From NCBI RefSeq assembly GCF_033115175.1, contig NC_084829.1, positions 16,256,496 through 16,320,495 of the forward strand: a DNA stretch of 64,000 nt. The letters run 5' to 3'. The notes below the pieces were generated by a model. The model was not told the origin of the DNA. It searched no databases and saw only the letters and a list, made by a program, of their open reading frames with translations. The translations under genes were made by a program, and so were the position numbers. Positions 33,770 to 46,269 of this stretch are shown here, one piece after another (the stretch's first letter is position 1; every line of letters begins with the position of its first letter). The stretch comes from Lepus europaeus. Taxonomy: Eukaryota > Chordata > Mammalia > Lagomorpha > Leporidae.

Positions 33770-34455
33770 AGTATGTACTCATTCAAGTATAGATTTTTTT
33801 TAAATTTCAACATTAAAAAAATTAGATACATTTGTGTTGTTGCTAGTAGCTGTAGTGCTTTTCCATTGCTTGAGTATTCCACTGGAAGAATACTATACAT
33901 CATGATTTATTAATCCATTTTAAACGTCATTGGATTACGCCTAGGTTGTTGTTTTTTTTTTTTTTTCTGAAATGTCCTATACTGCTGCAAACATTCCTGT
34001 TCACGTCTTTCAAGGCAAACATTCATGCAGTTCTCTTGGTATAAGTGTAGTTGTGCAGTTTTGAGATCATAGATTACATGCATATTTAGTTTAAGTTAAT
34101 ATTTCCAAGTAGTTTCTCAGTATAGGTATCAGCAATAATCTGGAGTCCCAGTTGCTCCGCAGACTTGTAACACTTGATATCATCAGGTCTTTTGTGTTAA
34201 GTGACATCGGTGAAAAGTAGTATTACTGTATTTTTTTAGTATTACTAATATTTAATATTACTAATATTTAGTATTACTGTGTTTTTATTTTGCATTTCCC
34301 TGATAGCTAATGATGTTGAGCACTTTTTATATTGCTTGATTGCTATTTTGGGTATCCTCTTTTGTCAATTGCGTGCTCATTTGCTCTTTCTTGCTTTTAG
34401 TCTTTTTTGAAGGATTTTTTTAAGGAGTTCTTTATATATTTCAGGTAAGCGTTTG
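33770..34455 (-). mobile_element. L1 3' region, antisense
   Basis: T-rich strand with 'gtttttattttgcatttccctgatagctaatgatg'-type phrases of antisense L1 ORF2 end and 3' UTR, including the 'tttgtcaattgcgtgctc' segment. An imperfect TTAGTATTACTAATATT repeat lies near 34215-34275. Confidence 0.75.
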
Positions 34456-34729
34456 GGTCATGGAACAGCAAGAGGTGGAAAAGCACCTTCCTATTTTTAT
34501 TTATTCTTTCCCCTTTCCTCTACCAATCTATCATTGTCTCCAAAACTGGATCCTATTTTTAGACCTTGATTGTAGTTGAGTCTATATTATTTTGGGGTAG
34601 AAGATGAGGAGAGGTGGGTGACACTGAACACCATAAGGTTAGCTGTTGAAGAATGAGAACACGGTATATAAAATGAAAAAATTTTTTTTTCAGTACTTGC
34701 ATGTTTTATTCAGCTTTTAAAAAAGTGGA

Positions 34730-35765
34730 TTTTTTTTTAACTTTTATTTAATGAATATAAATTTCCAAAGTATAGCCCATGGGTTACAATGGCTTCCCCC
34801 CTCCCATAACTTCCCTCCCGCCCGCAATCCTCCCCCTTCCCGCTCCCTTTCCCCTTCCATTCATGTAAAGATTCATTTTCAATTCTCTTTGTATACAGAA
34901 GATCAGTTTAGTATATATTAGGTAAAGATTTCAACATTTTGCCCATATAGCAACACAAAGTGAAAAAACTACCATTGGATTACTAATTATAGCATTAAAT
35001 AGCAATGTACAGCACATTAAAGACAGAGATCCTACATAATTTTTTTTTTCGAATTAATTAATTTTCTATGCCATTTCCATTTTAACACCAGGTTGTTTTT
35101 TTTTTCATTTCCAATTCTCTTTATATACAGAAGATCAATTCAGTATATAATTAGTAAAGACCTCATCAGTTTGTGCCCACACAGAAACGCAAAGTATAAA
35201 AATACTGTTTCAGTACTAGTTATAGCATCACTTCGCTTTAGACGACACATTAGGGACAGATCCCACATGGGGTGTAAGTACACAGTGACTCCTGTTGCTG
35301 ATTTAACAATTTGACACTCCTGTTCATGGCGTCAGTAATCTCCCTAGGCTCTAGTCATGAGTTGCCAGGGCTATGGAAGCCTTTAGAGTTCGCTGACTTT
35401 GGTCTTATTCCGATAGGGTCATAGTCAAAGTGGAAGTTCTCTCCTCCCTTCGGAGAAGGGTACCTCCTTCTTTGATGGCCCCGTTCTTCCCACTGGGATT
35501 TCACTCACAGAGATCATTCATTTAGGTCTTTTTTTTTTTTTTCCATGATATCTTGGCTTTCCATGCCTGCTATACTCTCATGGGCTCTTCAGCCAGATCT
35601 GAATGCCTTGAGGGCTGATTCTGAGGCCAGAGTGTTGTTTAGGACATCTGCCATCCTATGAGTCTGCTGTGTATCCCACTTCCCATGTTGGATCTTTCTC
35701 TCCCTTTTTGATTCTATCAGTTAGTATTAGCAGATACTTGTCTTATTTGTGTGATCTCTTTGAAA
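34730..35765 (-). mobile_element. Rabbit-type L1 3' UTR, antisense, 5'-truncated
   Basis: From its poly-T start ('tttaacttttatttaatg') through 'agcccatgggttacaatggc', a C-rich tract, paired 'tatacagaagatcag' segments and 'gagaagggtacctcc', to 'tgatctctttg', this reads as the 3' UTR of a lagomorph L1. Its truncated 5' end lies about 51 bp upstream of the Phe tRNA gene. Confidence 0.8.
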
Positions 35766-35816
35766 AATGAAAATTTTTATATTTGGGAGAATGGCTAGAG
35801 GTTGCAGTATCAGCTT

Positions 35817-35889
35817 GCCGAAATAGCTCAGTTGGGAGAGCGTTAGACTGAAGATCTAAAGGTCCCTGGTTCAATCCCGGGTTTCGGCA
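35817..35889 (+). tRNA. tRNA-Phe (anticodon GAA)
   Basis: Complete 73-base phenylalanine tRNA. The acceptor stem GCCGAAA/TTTCGGC is fully paired. The D arm contains TAGCTCAGTTGGGAGAG (A box). The anticodon stem TTAGA/TCTAA closes loop CTGAAGA with anticodon GAA. The T arm CCTGG-TTCAATC-CCGGG gives the B box, and the discriminator is A. The sequence agrees with mammalian Phe-GAA as I remember it. No T4 run occurs until about 35954, 64 bases past the gene, so termination must use a weaker signal or leave a long trailer. A truncated L1 lies only about 51 bp upstream. An Ala-TGC gene follows 1 kb later on the same strand. Confidence 0.98.
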
Positions 35890-36923
35890 GCTGTGCTGAC
35901 ATTATGCAGTTGATGTACTTTGCATCACAGAAGTGCAAATATCACTCACTGGCTTTTGCAAATCCAATCAATAACTAGCAGTTTTGCTGTGTGTGTTTCC
36001 TTTGGCAAATCCAATCAAGGTGATGTTTACAAATATATTATATGAACAACATTGCACTCTCTCCTTTGGTTGTATAGTCCACTGAGGTCTTCCAAAAAAA
36101 AAAAAAAAAGTTAACTGACACAGATTATTTTTTAAAGTTTTAAAACCCAAGAATTCCCATAGATAAGCAAAATAGTCCATTTTTCCATCATTGAGACTTT
36201 CTCCCATTCCCAAAAGAATTATTAAACCTTTCCATGTCTGTGCTTCCTTCTGGCTGCTAGTGTGATTTTTTTTCCTCTTTATCCTGTAAATCTTCTATTT
36301 GTCATTGCTCTCCCTCTCATAATTCAAACCTTTCCTCCTTCCTTGAATCTATTATTTCACTGAGACTTTATCAATTTCCCTTTTGGACCATTGGCAGGGC
36401 CTCCTAAATTAGATGGCCTAATTCGTGTGCCTAGATCCGGAGCAAAAAGATCCTTAAGATGAAATTCTCAAAGTTCACTCTCGAATTTTCTTCACAAATG
36501 CACTCGTTAATATTCCAATTGAGTGAACAACAAATACGAAGTGTTTCAGGCAGGGAAAACAGGATTTCAATAGCCTTATGTCTCAGGTTAGGACATATCT
36601 GGAAGAAATCCTAAGAATCGAAAATAGGGAGTTGATTCTTTGCCAGGCACAGTAGAAGGAGACCTTACCAATGTGGTATATTAAAGCCACAGTGGAAACT
36701 TCTGTGAGTATTACCGAACACGTGTTTCCCATCTTTTACCTTCCATTTTGGGTTTCACACTATAAACAATCTGTATCCTCGGCTGGTTCCTTCTGCCCAA
36801 GCCAGTTGCCAATGTTGTTGAGTACTAACACTAACCACTAGCCCCAGTTATCAGAGATGGAAAGCTACAGAAAACAAAACTTACTCTAGACAAGTATTAA
36901 CCATCAATGTGCTGCCCCCTACC
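35890..36923. other. No gene seen; spacer between tRNA-Phe and tRNA-Ala
   Basis: AT-rich, single-copy-looking sequence. A 16-base A run lies near 36094. No gene recognised. Confidence 0.45.
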
Positions 36924-36995
36924 GGGGGTGTAGCTCAGTGGTAGAGCGCATGCTTTGCATGTATGAGGCCCCGGGTTCGATCCCCGGCACCTCCA
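36924..36995 (+). tRNA. tRNA-Ala (anticodon TGC)
   Basis: 72-base alanine tRNA with G3-U70, A box TAGCTCAGTGG, anticodon stem CATGC/GTATG (one G-U) and loop TTTGCAT, giving anticodon UGC for GCA and GCG codons. The T stem is CCGGG/CCCGG and the T loop TTCGATC. The discriminator is A. The first T run (TTTTTT, 37033-37038) is 38 bases downstream, implying a long 3' trailer if that is the terminator. It differs from the Ala-TGC gene at 62098 by one exchanged T-stem base pair. Confidence 0.97.
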
Positions 36996-39119
36996 GAGTG
37001 TGTGGTGAGTCTGCCCTGACTTGGGTTGGATCTTTTTTCAAAAAACCTCAGTAAAATTTTTTTTTTTTCCTTTTCAGTTTATGCACACATAGGAAGCAAA
37101 ACCTCAACCCGTTGTTTGCCTTGAATTTTTCTCCTGCATCTCTATGCTGTGACTTTCCACTTCAGCTAAGATGATTGGGAGAGCAGAAAGAAGACAAAAA
37201 GAGAACTCAACAAAGGGATTTCAACTCTTGAACCCACATCATAATGCGCACATTCACAGGCTGTTCACTTTGGCTCCCATTTTGTACTATCACTAAAGAG
37301 ACAGAAAGACGAGAAGAAGGGAAAAAAAGAGCTCTGTGAACATTTCATTATAGTTATTTTTGTTTTATGGGCCAAATAAACAGAGCAGAAGTACAAGTAT
37401 TTGTTGACTGATTTCTCGACCAGTCTCTAGGCAGAAAGCGCAGGGAAAAACTCCATCCAGCAATGAACAAGGACTGCTGTGACTAGAGTCTTTTTAGATG
37501 AATGAGTGGCAGGTCGCTGGTCACTGGAATGCAGACTATAGGAAAATTAGATACCTTCCAATATGACAACAGGAGAAATAAATATGGAATAACACATTTC
37601 CAACTGATATTCCACAAGACTCCTTTCTCTATGTTCCTTCTGTCATCCCATTTTCCTTGTTTCAAATTTCAAAAAAAAAAAAAAGTGGCCTGTGAATCTC
37701 CATTAGCAGCAAACAGAGGTCCACAGCTGAAGCAGCAGCAGTCAGAATGGAAAACGGTAGAAGGCGAGTGGATCCCAAGGTGTGTTGAGCACTTCCACTG
37801 GTAACCAAACAAATATCCCTTCTGTTCTTTCTTCATCAGTCCAATCACATCTGGTTTGTATGAATAAGGAATTCCTAGGAATTTCTGATCCACAGATGAA
37901 AACTTTAAAAAATTTCCAATGCTTTATGGTTCCAAAACAGCTTCTACCTGTGTACACATTTCCTGTTGAATCAATGTGTCTTAAAGCACAAAAGGAAGGC
38001 AATGTTTGCTCCAAATGCATCAGTCTAACTGCCATTCTTCGTCAGGCTGGGATGTCCTGGATTTTCTTCTGTAGTTAAAATATCCTTTGCAGGCATTTGG
38101 GAGGAATACTGGTGAAGTCAGCCAGCTTGGCTGCATGTGCTGGGCCCAATTATTGATTTGTTTTAGGATGGACGTTTTTGAATGAGATAATGCAGATATT
38201 CCATGTAATCTCTCTTTCTATTAGCCACTCTTTCTCTTCAGACACATTAAACAAACAGCGGGATATTAACCGCAGTGGACATAGAACAAAGATTTCTGTT
38301 AGGGGCATTTAGGTTTCTCAAGTGGAATGTCAGATTCCAGGACCAATTCCAAATCTATTGCATCAAGAACTCAGAGTGGAGTCCGGTGATGATGATGCTA
38401 AAGTCTGAGAAGCTGTGAAAGTCGGAGGAGACACTCAGAGTCAGGTGTACGCTGAGGAGCCAGTCACCCCCCTCCCCGGGGTCTCCTGATCCTGTTCAGT
38501 CCAGAACTCAAGCCACAGAGGAAGCTGAACAGGGCCTGGTTTTGCCTACTTCAGGAATAGGGAGTGGGTTTCTCCTCTCTTTGAGAGCCTCAGTATTTTT
38601 GATGACTTTGGAAGTCACGCAAAAAAGTCCTTGAGTTTTCTGTGAAGGAAGTCAGGTAGGCACTGGGAGACGCCCTCCCTGGCAGAATTCTTCCGTCTTA
38701 CCCGCCTTCTGCGCCTTCGCATTGCTGTCTTCGCACGCCCAAGCCACTGCCGTCTTTCTGCTCTTCTAAGGGCCTCCTAATTGTGCGATAACTGGTTCTT
38801 CCCACTCCTCATGCTTCAAGAAGCGGGACATGGGCAACATCGGGACCCTCTGCCAAAGTACCCGTGGGAGTCTAGAAAGAAACCTGCGGAAGAAAAGACG
38901 AAGCCATTAGACTCACCCAGGGGTTCACACTCTTACCCTTCGTAGTCTAAATCCTGCGTCCCTACCGACCCAACTACTTAGAAACAAGCCAGTAGCACTT
39001 CTGAAAACTTCCGAATTTAAAATACTCTGCTGCTCCCTTGCCTTGTCTTGTACGCCTTGTGCGTCAAGCTCAACAAACTAAAAAGACAGTCCTACCCGCC
39101 CCTGAAGTGCTAAAGTCCA
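36996..39119. other. No gene seen; long unassigned spacer
   Basis: No gene or repeat family recognised over about 2.1 kb. Near 37090 the short string ggaagcaaaacc, about 100 bp after this Ala gene, also occurs near 8573, about 160 bp after another Ala gene. Confidence 0.4.
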
Positions 39120-39381
39120 GCGATCTCACCGGCACCTGCCGACGCTAAAATCGCCACCACACTCGTGCTCCCGGCGGCCCCGAGGAGCTTTGAAAGCTCC
39201 ACGCCGAGGGCTGGAGGCGGGTGGGCTTGTGGCTGAAGGGCGCCTTTAGCTCGACTTCTTCCACGCGGCACGGGCGCCCCTGCGTGTGGTCCGCACAGAG
39301 CGGGCGCTGCGGGGCCTGGCGCCGGCCGCTCCGGCTCCTCGGCCGCCCACACCGTCTGCCGACCCCGGGCGCTCTCTCTCT

Positions 39382-39472
<91 letters not shown>

Positions 39473-39760
39473 CCCCTCTCTCTCTCAATCCCGCGTCCTC
39501 CTCCGTCTTCGCGGCTTCCCTCTGCCTCCTCCCTCCCTTCCTCTCATTTTCCTTCCTCCTTCCTTGTTCCTGCCCTCTTTCCTTCCATGTTCAGTCACAT
39601 ACAAACAAGACCAGCGGGGCCGCCTGGACGCTCTGCTCCTCCCGTTTCTGCCTGCTCAGCCTCGGCTCCACGCAAGGTGCCCGGGCCGCAGAAGGCGGGA
39701 GAAGCCCCAGCTTCCTTCCCCAGGGCCTCTGGTGTTTCCGCGTCAGATCTAAAAACTGCC
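39120..39760. promoter_or_regulatory. Orphan CpG-rich patch split by a CT microsatellite
   Basis: CpG-dense at about 39120-39365 and again at 39600-39745, with a CT repeat between. Open frames here consist largely of Ser-Leu runs from the repeat and are rejected as genes. No tRNA adjoins; the nearest is 2.1 kb away. Confidence 0.5.
39372..39486. repeat. (CT)n microsatellite
   Basis: About 115 bp of TC repeats, interrupted twice by 'catc' and near the end by CC-rich bases. Confidence 0.95.
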
Positions 39761-39794
39761 TGCCCCTAGAGCTCAAGGATTTTCCACCACGCTT

Positions 39795-42475
39795 TATTTA
39801 TTTATTTTTTTTAAAGCTTTATAGTTTTAAACTTATATCCAAGATCCATTTTGAGTTAAATTTAGTGTAAGGTATGATTTATGGATTGATTTATGCCTGT
39901 AGGTGTCCAATTGCAAGAAAAGTCTATTTTTCCTCCTTGGAGTTACTTCAGGACTTTGTCAAATCCAATTGGAAATGTTTATGTTTATTTCTCTATTCTG
40001 CTGTATTAACCTATGGATCTCTCTCTCTACCAGTGTGTCACTCTTACTTAATAGTCTTGAAATCAGGTAGGCTGATTTCTCCTCTGTAGGCTTAATGATT
40101 TTTTTAGCTTGGCTTTCTGTATAAACTTTGGAATAATATTGTCTGTAGCAACAAAAAGTCTTGCCATGATGCTGGTAAGAATTTTGTTAAACCTGAATGC
40201 TGTATTCATTTGGGGAGAATGAGCGTCCTGCAAGCCCCTCTCTCCATTTGTTTGTTTTCTTTGACTTCTTTCATCGTGTTAGTCACATCTGAGTATTTTC
40301 ATCACAGGTTGTATGACATGTATCTGGTTTCACTGCCCACATGTTCATCGGGAGTACATAAATACACACTTTATTTTTGTACATTTTCCTGTTATCCTGT
40401 GACATTGCTCAACTGAATTTTTAGTTGTTGGAGGTTCCTCTCCTCTTTAACTTCCTTGGGTTTTCTATGTAGATGATTACATCATTGGCCCATGTGGCAG
40501 CTTTATTTTTCCCTTTTTTTGTGTATCTTTTTTGTGTTTCATTGCAATGGCTACTAAACCATCCTGTGCTTTGCTAATGATTGCGGTGTGAGTGGAAAAC
40601 CTGGTGATGTTCCCTGTCTTGGGGGGGAAGCACTCTTTCACCATGAGGTATAGTGTTAGCTGTTTCTCTCTATTCATATTTTTTGAGAGTTTTTGCTTTT
40701 TATCATGACGAGTGTTGAATTTAATAAATGATCTTTCTGTTTCAATGGCTATGGCCATGTGATTTTATTCTTTAGATTGTTAATATAATGAGCTATAATG
40801 ATTAAAAATATTTACCTAGTCTTGCATTCTTGAAATAAACTCCACTTGGTCATGGTGTATAATCCTTTTTACATATTATTAATCTTTTGTTAATAATTTG
40901 TTAAGTACTTTTGTACCTATATTCCTTTTTGTACTATCTTTGTCTAATTTTGGTTTCAGGATACTACTAACTGCATACATGAATTGAGAACCACTCCCTC
41001 TTGGAACAGATTGTATACAGTTGGTGTTAATTTTTAAAACATCTTTAAAGGACACATTTCTCTCTCTCTCCTCTTGAGTTTTAAAAAAGTTAATTCCCTT
41101 TATAGTTACAGGGTTATGAAAAATATTTGTCATACTGGGTGACTTGTGGTAGATTGCGTTTTTCAAGGGATTAGTTCCTCTTATCTAAGTTGTCAAAATT
41201 GTGTTGTAGAGTTGTTCATTATATTCTCTTACTATCCTTTTGATTCCTGCTGAGTCTTTAAGTGATATCCTGTTTTTATTCTTGATGTTGGAAATTTGTA
41301 TCATTTCTTTTTTCTTTGTCATTATTGGTGAGGATTTTATTTGGTTGACCTTTTTAGAGAACTTTTGTTATTTTATTCTGTTTTTTATTTATGTTCAATT
41401 TCACCAATTGTTTTCTCATATTTTTATTTTTTCCTTCTTTCTATCTGCTCTGGGTTTATTTTGCTCTTTTTAAAGTTTCTTCTAATAAGTGCTTAGATAG
41501 TTGAGTTGAAAAGGGTCTTTTCTAATGTATGCAGTTAGTGCTGTAAGTTTCCCTCTCAGTGCTGTATGAATGTGTCTCAGAAATTTTGATGTAGTCTATT
41601 TTCATTTTTATTCAGGTCAATTGATATTTTTCTATCCAGTAAGGCTTTCTTTTTGTCCCATAGACTATTCAGAACTGTGTTGTTTAGTTTCCAGGTGTTT
41701 GGGTATTTTTCTGTTATTTTTTCTGTAATTGATTTTTTAGTTTGATTCAACCATAGTTAGAGCTACTACTACAGGAGCCAATCATTCTAAATTTGTTGAT
41801 ATTAGTCTTACAATCCTGGATATGTTCTACATTGGTGAATGTTCTTGTGGACTTGAAATGAATGTGTATTTTACTCCTGTTGGGTACACTGATCTGAAGA
41901 TGTCAATTGGATTCTGTTGATTGATGAAGTTTTTAAGTTGTTCTGTGTCCTTGCTGATTTTCTGTTTAGTTGGTCTACCAACTATTGTGAGGGAGGTATT
42001 GAAGTCTCCAATTGTAACTGTCTCTTCTTTCAGTCCTATCATTTTTCTTCACATATTTCACAGTTCTGTTGTTTGGTGCATATACATTTAGAATTACTTT
42101 ATCATCTAGGCAAATTTCTAGGTTAATTTTCATTGTTCTGAAGTTTAGTTTATGTGAAATTAATAGAGTCATTTCTGCTTTTCTTGAATTGATGTTTGTA
42201 TAGTATATATTTTTATTCCCTTAATTTAACCTACCTATATAATTATATTTGAAGTCAATAAACAGCATGTAGTTGGGTTATGTTTTCTAATCCACTCTGT
42301 CAATCTGTGCCTTTTAATTAACATATTTAAATCACTCATGTTTAATGTAATTATTGATATGTTTGAGCTTAAGTCTGGAGTTTTATTTTTTGTTTTTATA
42401 CTGGTTCTTCCTTATTGCCATTTTCTTTTTCTTACCTTGTAATGGATTAGTTGTACATTTTCTGGAGTTCCATTG
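39795..42475 (-). mobile_element. L1 ORF2 block, antisense
   Basis: Long T-rich antisense L1. Read on the minus strand it runs from endonuclease-region sequence near 42470 to the distal ORF2 phrase 'ctcaaaatggatcttgg' near 39855. Decayed, with no long frame. Its 5' side meets the sense L1 at 42480. Confidence 0.8.
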
Positions 42476-42479
42476 TCCA

Positions 42480-45115
42480 CATCCAAAAGATCACTCACCA
42501 CGATCATGGGAAATTTATCCCAGGATGCAAGTATGGCGCAAAATATGTAAGTCAGTAAACAATACATCTCATCAACAGAATGAAGGATAAAAATCACATG
42601 ATCATTTCAATAGATGTAGAAAAACTCAAAATAAAATAATTGTATTTCAACATACAAAGGGATATCTGTGACTAGTCCACAGTCAACACCATACTAATGG
42701 GGAAAAGCTGAAAGTGTTTCTTATCAGATCCAGAACAAGTAACGAATGTCCACTTTTACCACTGTAGTTCAACACAGCACTGGAAGTTTTAACCAGAGAT
42801 ATATTAGGTGAGACAAAGAAATGAAAGGCATACAAAGCAGAATAGAGGAAGTCAAATTATTCCTGTTTGCAATGATTTAATTCTGTATAAAGAAAAACTT
42901 ACAAATTTCACCAAAAGACTATTTGAACCGATAAACCAATTCAGTAAAGTTGTGGACTATAAAACCACATAAAAGTCACTAGTGTTTTTACATCCCAATA
43001 ACAAATTTGCTGAGAAAGAAATCATGAAAGCTATTCTTCCAAAGAGCAACAAAACATAAAAATAAACTACCTAGGAATAAATTTAATCAAGGAAGTAAAA
43101 GACCTCTACAATGAAAACTACAAAACACTGATGAAATAAATTGAAGACACAAAAATGGAACGATTTTTCATGTTAATGGATTAGAAGAATTAATATTGTT
43201 GAAATGTCCATACTACCCAAAACAATTTATAGATCCAATGCAATCCTATAAAAAAACCAATGTCATTCTTCACAGAACTAGAAAAATCCTAAAGTTTGTG
43301 TGGAAAGGCAAAACATTCTAAATAGTCAAAGAAATCTTGAACAAAAAGAACAAAGTTGTAAGCATAAGATACCTGAATCTGAGACATACTATAGAGCTAT
43401 AGTAGTTAAACAGCATGGTACTGAGGTAAAAGCAGACGCATAGACTAATTAAACAGAATGGAGATCCCAGAAAGAAACACATCCATCTATAACCAGCTTA
43501 TTTGCTGACAAAGGCACCAAAAATATATAATGAGGAAAGGACAAGCTCTTCAATAAATGGTGTTGGGAAACTGGATATCTACATGAAGAAGAGTGAAACT
43601 TGACCCTTACCCCAACTTTTCACTCTATGGAAGTATCAACACAAAATGGATCAAGGATCTGAATATAAGACCCAGAACTACAAAAATGCTAGAAGAAAAC
43701 AGGGAAAATACTTTAAGACATCAGTCTAGGCAATCCTTTTTTGGATAAGACCTCAAAAAGCATAGGCAACAAAAGCAAAAATAGATAAATGGGATTATAT
43801 CAAGCCAAGCAGTTTCTGCATAGCAAAGGAAACAATCAACAGACAAAAGAGACAACCTAAAGAAAGGGTGGAAATATCTGCAATCTATTTATAAATGACA
43901 AAGAATTGATATCCAGAATGTATTAAAAAAAACATAAAAAAACCTCAATAACAAAATACTCCAAATAATCCAGTTTGAAAATGGGCAAATAATCTTAATA
44001 GATATTTCTCAAAAGAAAAAATACAAATGGCCCAGTAAATATATGAAAAAAGTGCTTAATATCACTAACTTGGTGAAATGCAAATCAAATCACAATGAAA
44101 TATCATCTCACCCCAGTTTGAATAGCTATTATTAAAAGAATAAAAATAACAAACATAAGCAAGGACATGGAGAAAAGGAAACTCTTATAAATTGTTGATT
44201 CTACATAGAGAAAAACAATTCAGTATGGGCAGGAATGTAAACTAATACAGTTATTATAAAGAAAAGTACAGAGTTTCCTCAAAAACCCATAAATCAATCT
44301 ACTATATGATCCAGCTATCCCAGTATATTCCAAAGGAAATGGAATCAGCATATTAAAAAGACACCTGCACTTCACGTTTATGCTGGCACAATTCAGACCA
44401 GCAAAGCAGTGGAATCAGCCTGGGTGCCCATCAGTGGATGAATGGGTAAAGAAAATGTGAGATACACACACACACACACAATGAAATACTAGTCAGTCAT
44501 AAAGAATAATAAAACCCTGTTATTTGTAGCAAACTGTAGCAAATTATGTTAAGTGAAATAAACCAGTCAAACCTTGTTATTTGTAGCAAACTGTAGCAAA
44601 TTATGTTAAGTGAAATAAGCCAGTCAAACCCGGTTGCTTGTAGCAAACTGTAGCAAATTATGTTAAGTAAAATAAACCAGTCACTGCATGTTCTTTTTTT
44701 TTTTTACTACATGTTCTTTTATCACATGTAGAATACTGCATGTTCTTGATCACACATAGAAACTAAAAAAAAAGTTGATCTGTAGTGATTACTAAACATA
44801 GGAAATGATGGAGGAGGGATGATAAAGGGAAGTTGGATAATGGGTAGCAGAACACAGTTAGGTAGAAGGATTGTGTTCCAGTGTTCCACAGCATGGCTGA
44901 GTGACAATAGTTCTCATCAACCTGTTACATATTTCATAAAGAACCAGGAGACAGGAGCTCAAAGGCTCCAACAGAAAAAAATGATACAAGGTGGAGATGC
45001 TGATGACCATGGTTGATCCGTAGATGCTGTATTTATGTTTGAAATATCACAGTATACCTCATATATATGTATAATTATTACATGTCAATAAAAATACATA
45101 AAACTCTTATGAAAT
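42480..45115 (+). mobile_element. L1 ORF2 and 3' UTR block, sense
   Basis: Sense L1 starts in the reverse-transcriptase region ('gatcatgggaaatttatccc'). It passes 'acagaactagaaaaatcc', 'ggtgttgggaaactgg' and 'gagaaaaggaaactctta', then a 3' end with 'aataaaaatacataaaac'. Decayed. It contains a CA repeat (44466-44481) and a tripled 57-bp unit. Confidence 0.85.
44524..44690. repeat. Three tandem 57-bp units within L1
   Basis: Copies start at 44524, 44581 and 44638 (ttgtagcaaactgtagc...). Each contains the L1 phrase 'attatgttaagtgaaata'. The L1 segment has been locally triplicated. Confidence 0.95.
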
Positions 45116-45119
45116 GTAA

Positions 45120-46260
45120 AAAATGTTTAAAATAATTTCAGTCATTTATCTATTGTATTTTTGAATAATCTCTGTATACTCATGGGTTCTTTAATGTTCA
45201 TCTAGGTATCACATTATATATTTAATTTATTACAGTGTATTAGTGTCACTATTTTGCCAGTTTAAATGAAGACTATCACTCTCCCTTTTTGTTATTTTTT
45301 CATTTGTATATAATTTTCTTGGCTAATTCCTCTACAATATATTGAGAATCACAAAAGTGTTATACTTTTTACTAAATTATGTCAAACATTAATTTAGAAA
45401 GCTCAAGTGCAGAAGAAAAGTTTATTATATTTACCCATATTTTTTCTTATAATATTATTTCTTTCTCCCTGATGTTCAAGATTTCTTCTTTTAGCATTCT
45501 CTGTCTTGAGAACTTAAGCTATTGTCAGGTAGTTCTGCTGGCATCAGATTCTCTTTGTTTTCTTTCCTCTTAGTACATCTTGATTTCTCTTTCAGTCTTG
45601 AATGTTATTTTCTGTGGATAACGTATTCTTGATGAACAATTCTTAATCTTTCAGCAGTTGAAAAATATTGTTCCACTTTCTAATCTCTACCATTGCTGAT
45701 GAGATAGCCACTGTTGTCAAAATTATTTTTCAATATAGCAAATGTGTTATGTCTCTCTTGCTGCTCTTAAGAGTTTTTCCTTTGTTTTTAAAATATTTAT
45801 TTATTTGAAAGAGTTACAGAGAAAGAAGGAAAGACAGAGAGAAAGAGATCTTCCATCCACTAGTTCACTCTCCAGATGATCACAATGGCTGAGGCTGGGC
45901 CAGCAGACAGAAGCCAGGAGCCAGGAACTTCATTCAAGTCTCCCACATGGGTGGCAGGGACTTAAACACTTGGGCCATCTTTTGTTGCTTTCGCCAGGCC
46001 ATTAGCAGGAAGCGGCATCAGAAGTGGAGTAGCTGGGACTCGAACAGGCAATCAAATAGGATGCCAATGTAGCAAGTGGCGGCTTAACCCGATACACCAG
46101 ATGCCAGCCCCTTTCTCTGTTTTTAGACTTCAAAAATTTTGATAGAACACTTTCAGTCATCTGTTGAGGGAGACTTCCCTCTTAAAACCATGTGAAACGG
46201 AAACTCTCTGAGTCAGCATTCTCTACAGAGTTCCATCCTTGCATATAATGATGTTGGGGA
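45120..46260 (-). mobile_element. Old L1 3' region, antisense, split by a SINE
   Basis: T-rich sequence with 'ttttctgtggataacgtattcttg' and 'tctttcagcagttgaaaaatattg' resembles antisense L1M. It is interrupted by a CSINE at 45786-46111 and resumes with 'ctgtttttagacttcaaaa'. Confidence 0.65.
45786..46111 (-). mobile_element. Full-length CSINE inside L1
   Basis: Reverse C SINE from 'aaaatatttatttatttgaaag' to 'gatacaccagatgccagcccc'. Similar host bases (tttgtttttaaa before, tctgtttttaga after) hint at a target duplication. Confidence 0.9.
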
Positions 46261-46269
46261 AAAACAGTA

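Noticed and set aside
39286-39870. 194-codon frame with long Ser-Leu runs
   Set aside because: The coding appearance is produced by the CT microsatellite at 39372-39486.
39795-45115. Single twin-primed (5'-inverted) L1 insertion
   Set aside because: The inverted part includes L1 positions already present in the sense part, by more than a kilobase. Twin priming predicts adjacent, not broadly overlapping, segments.
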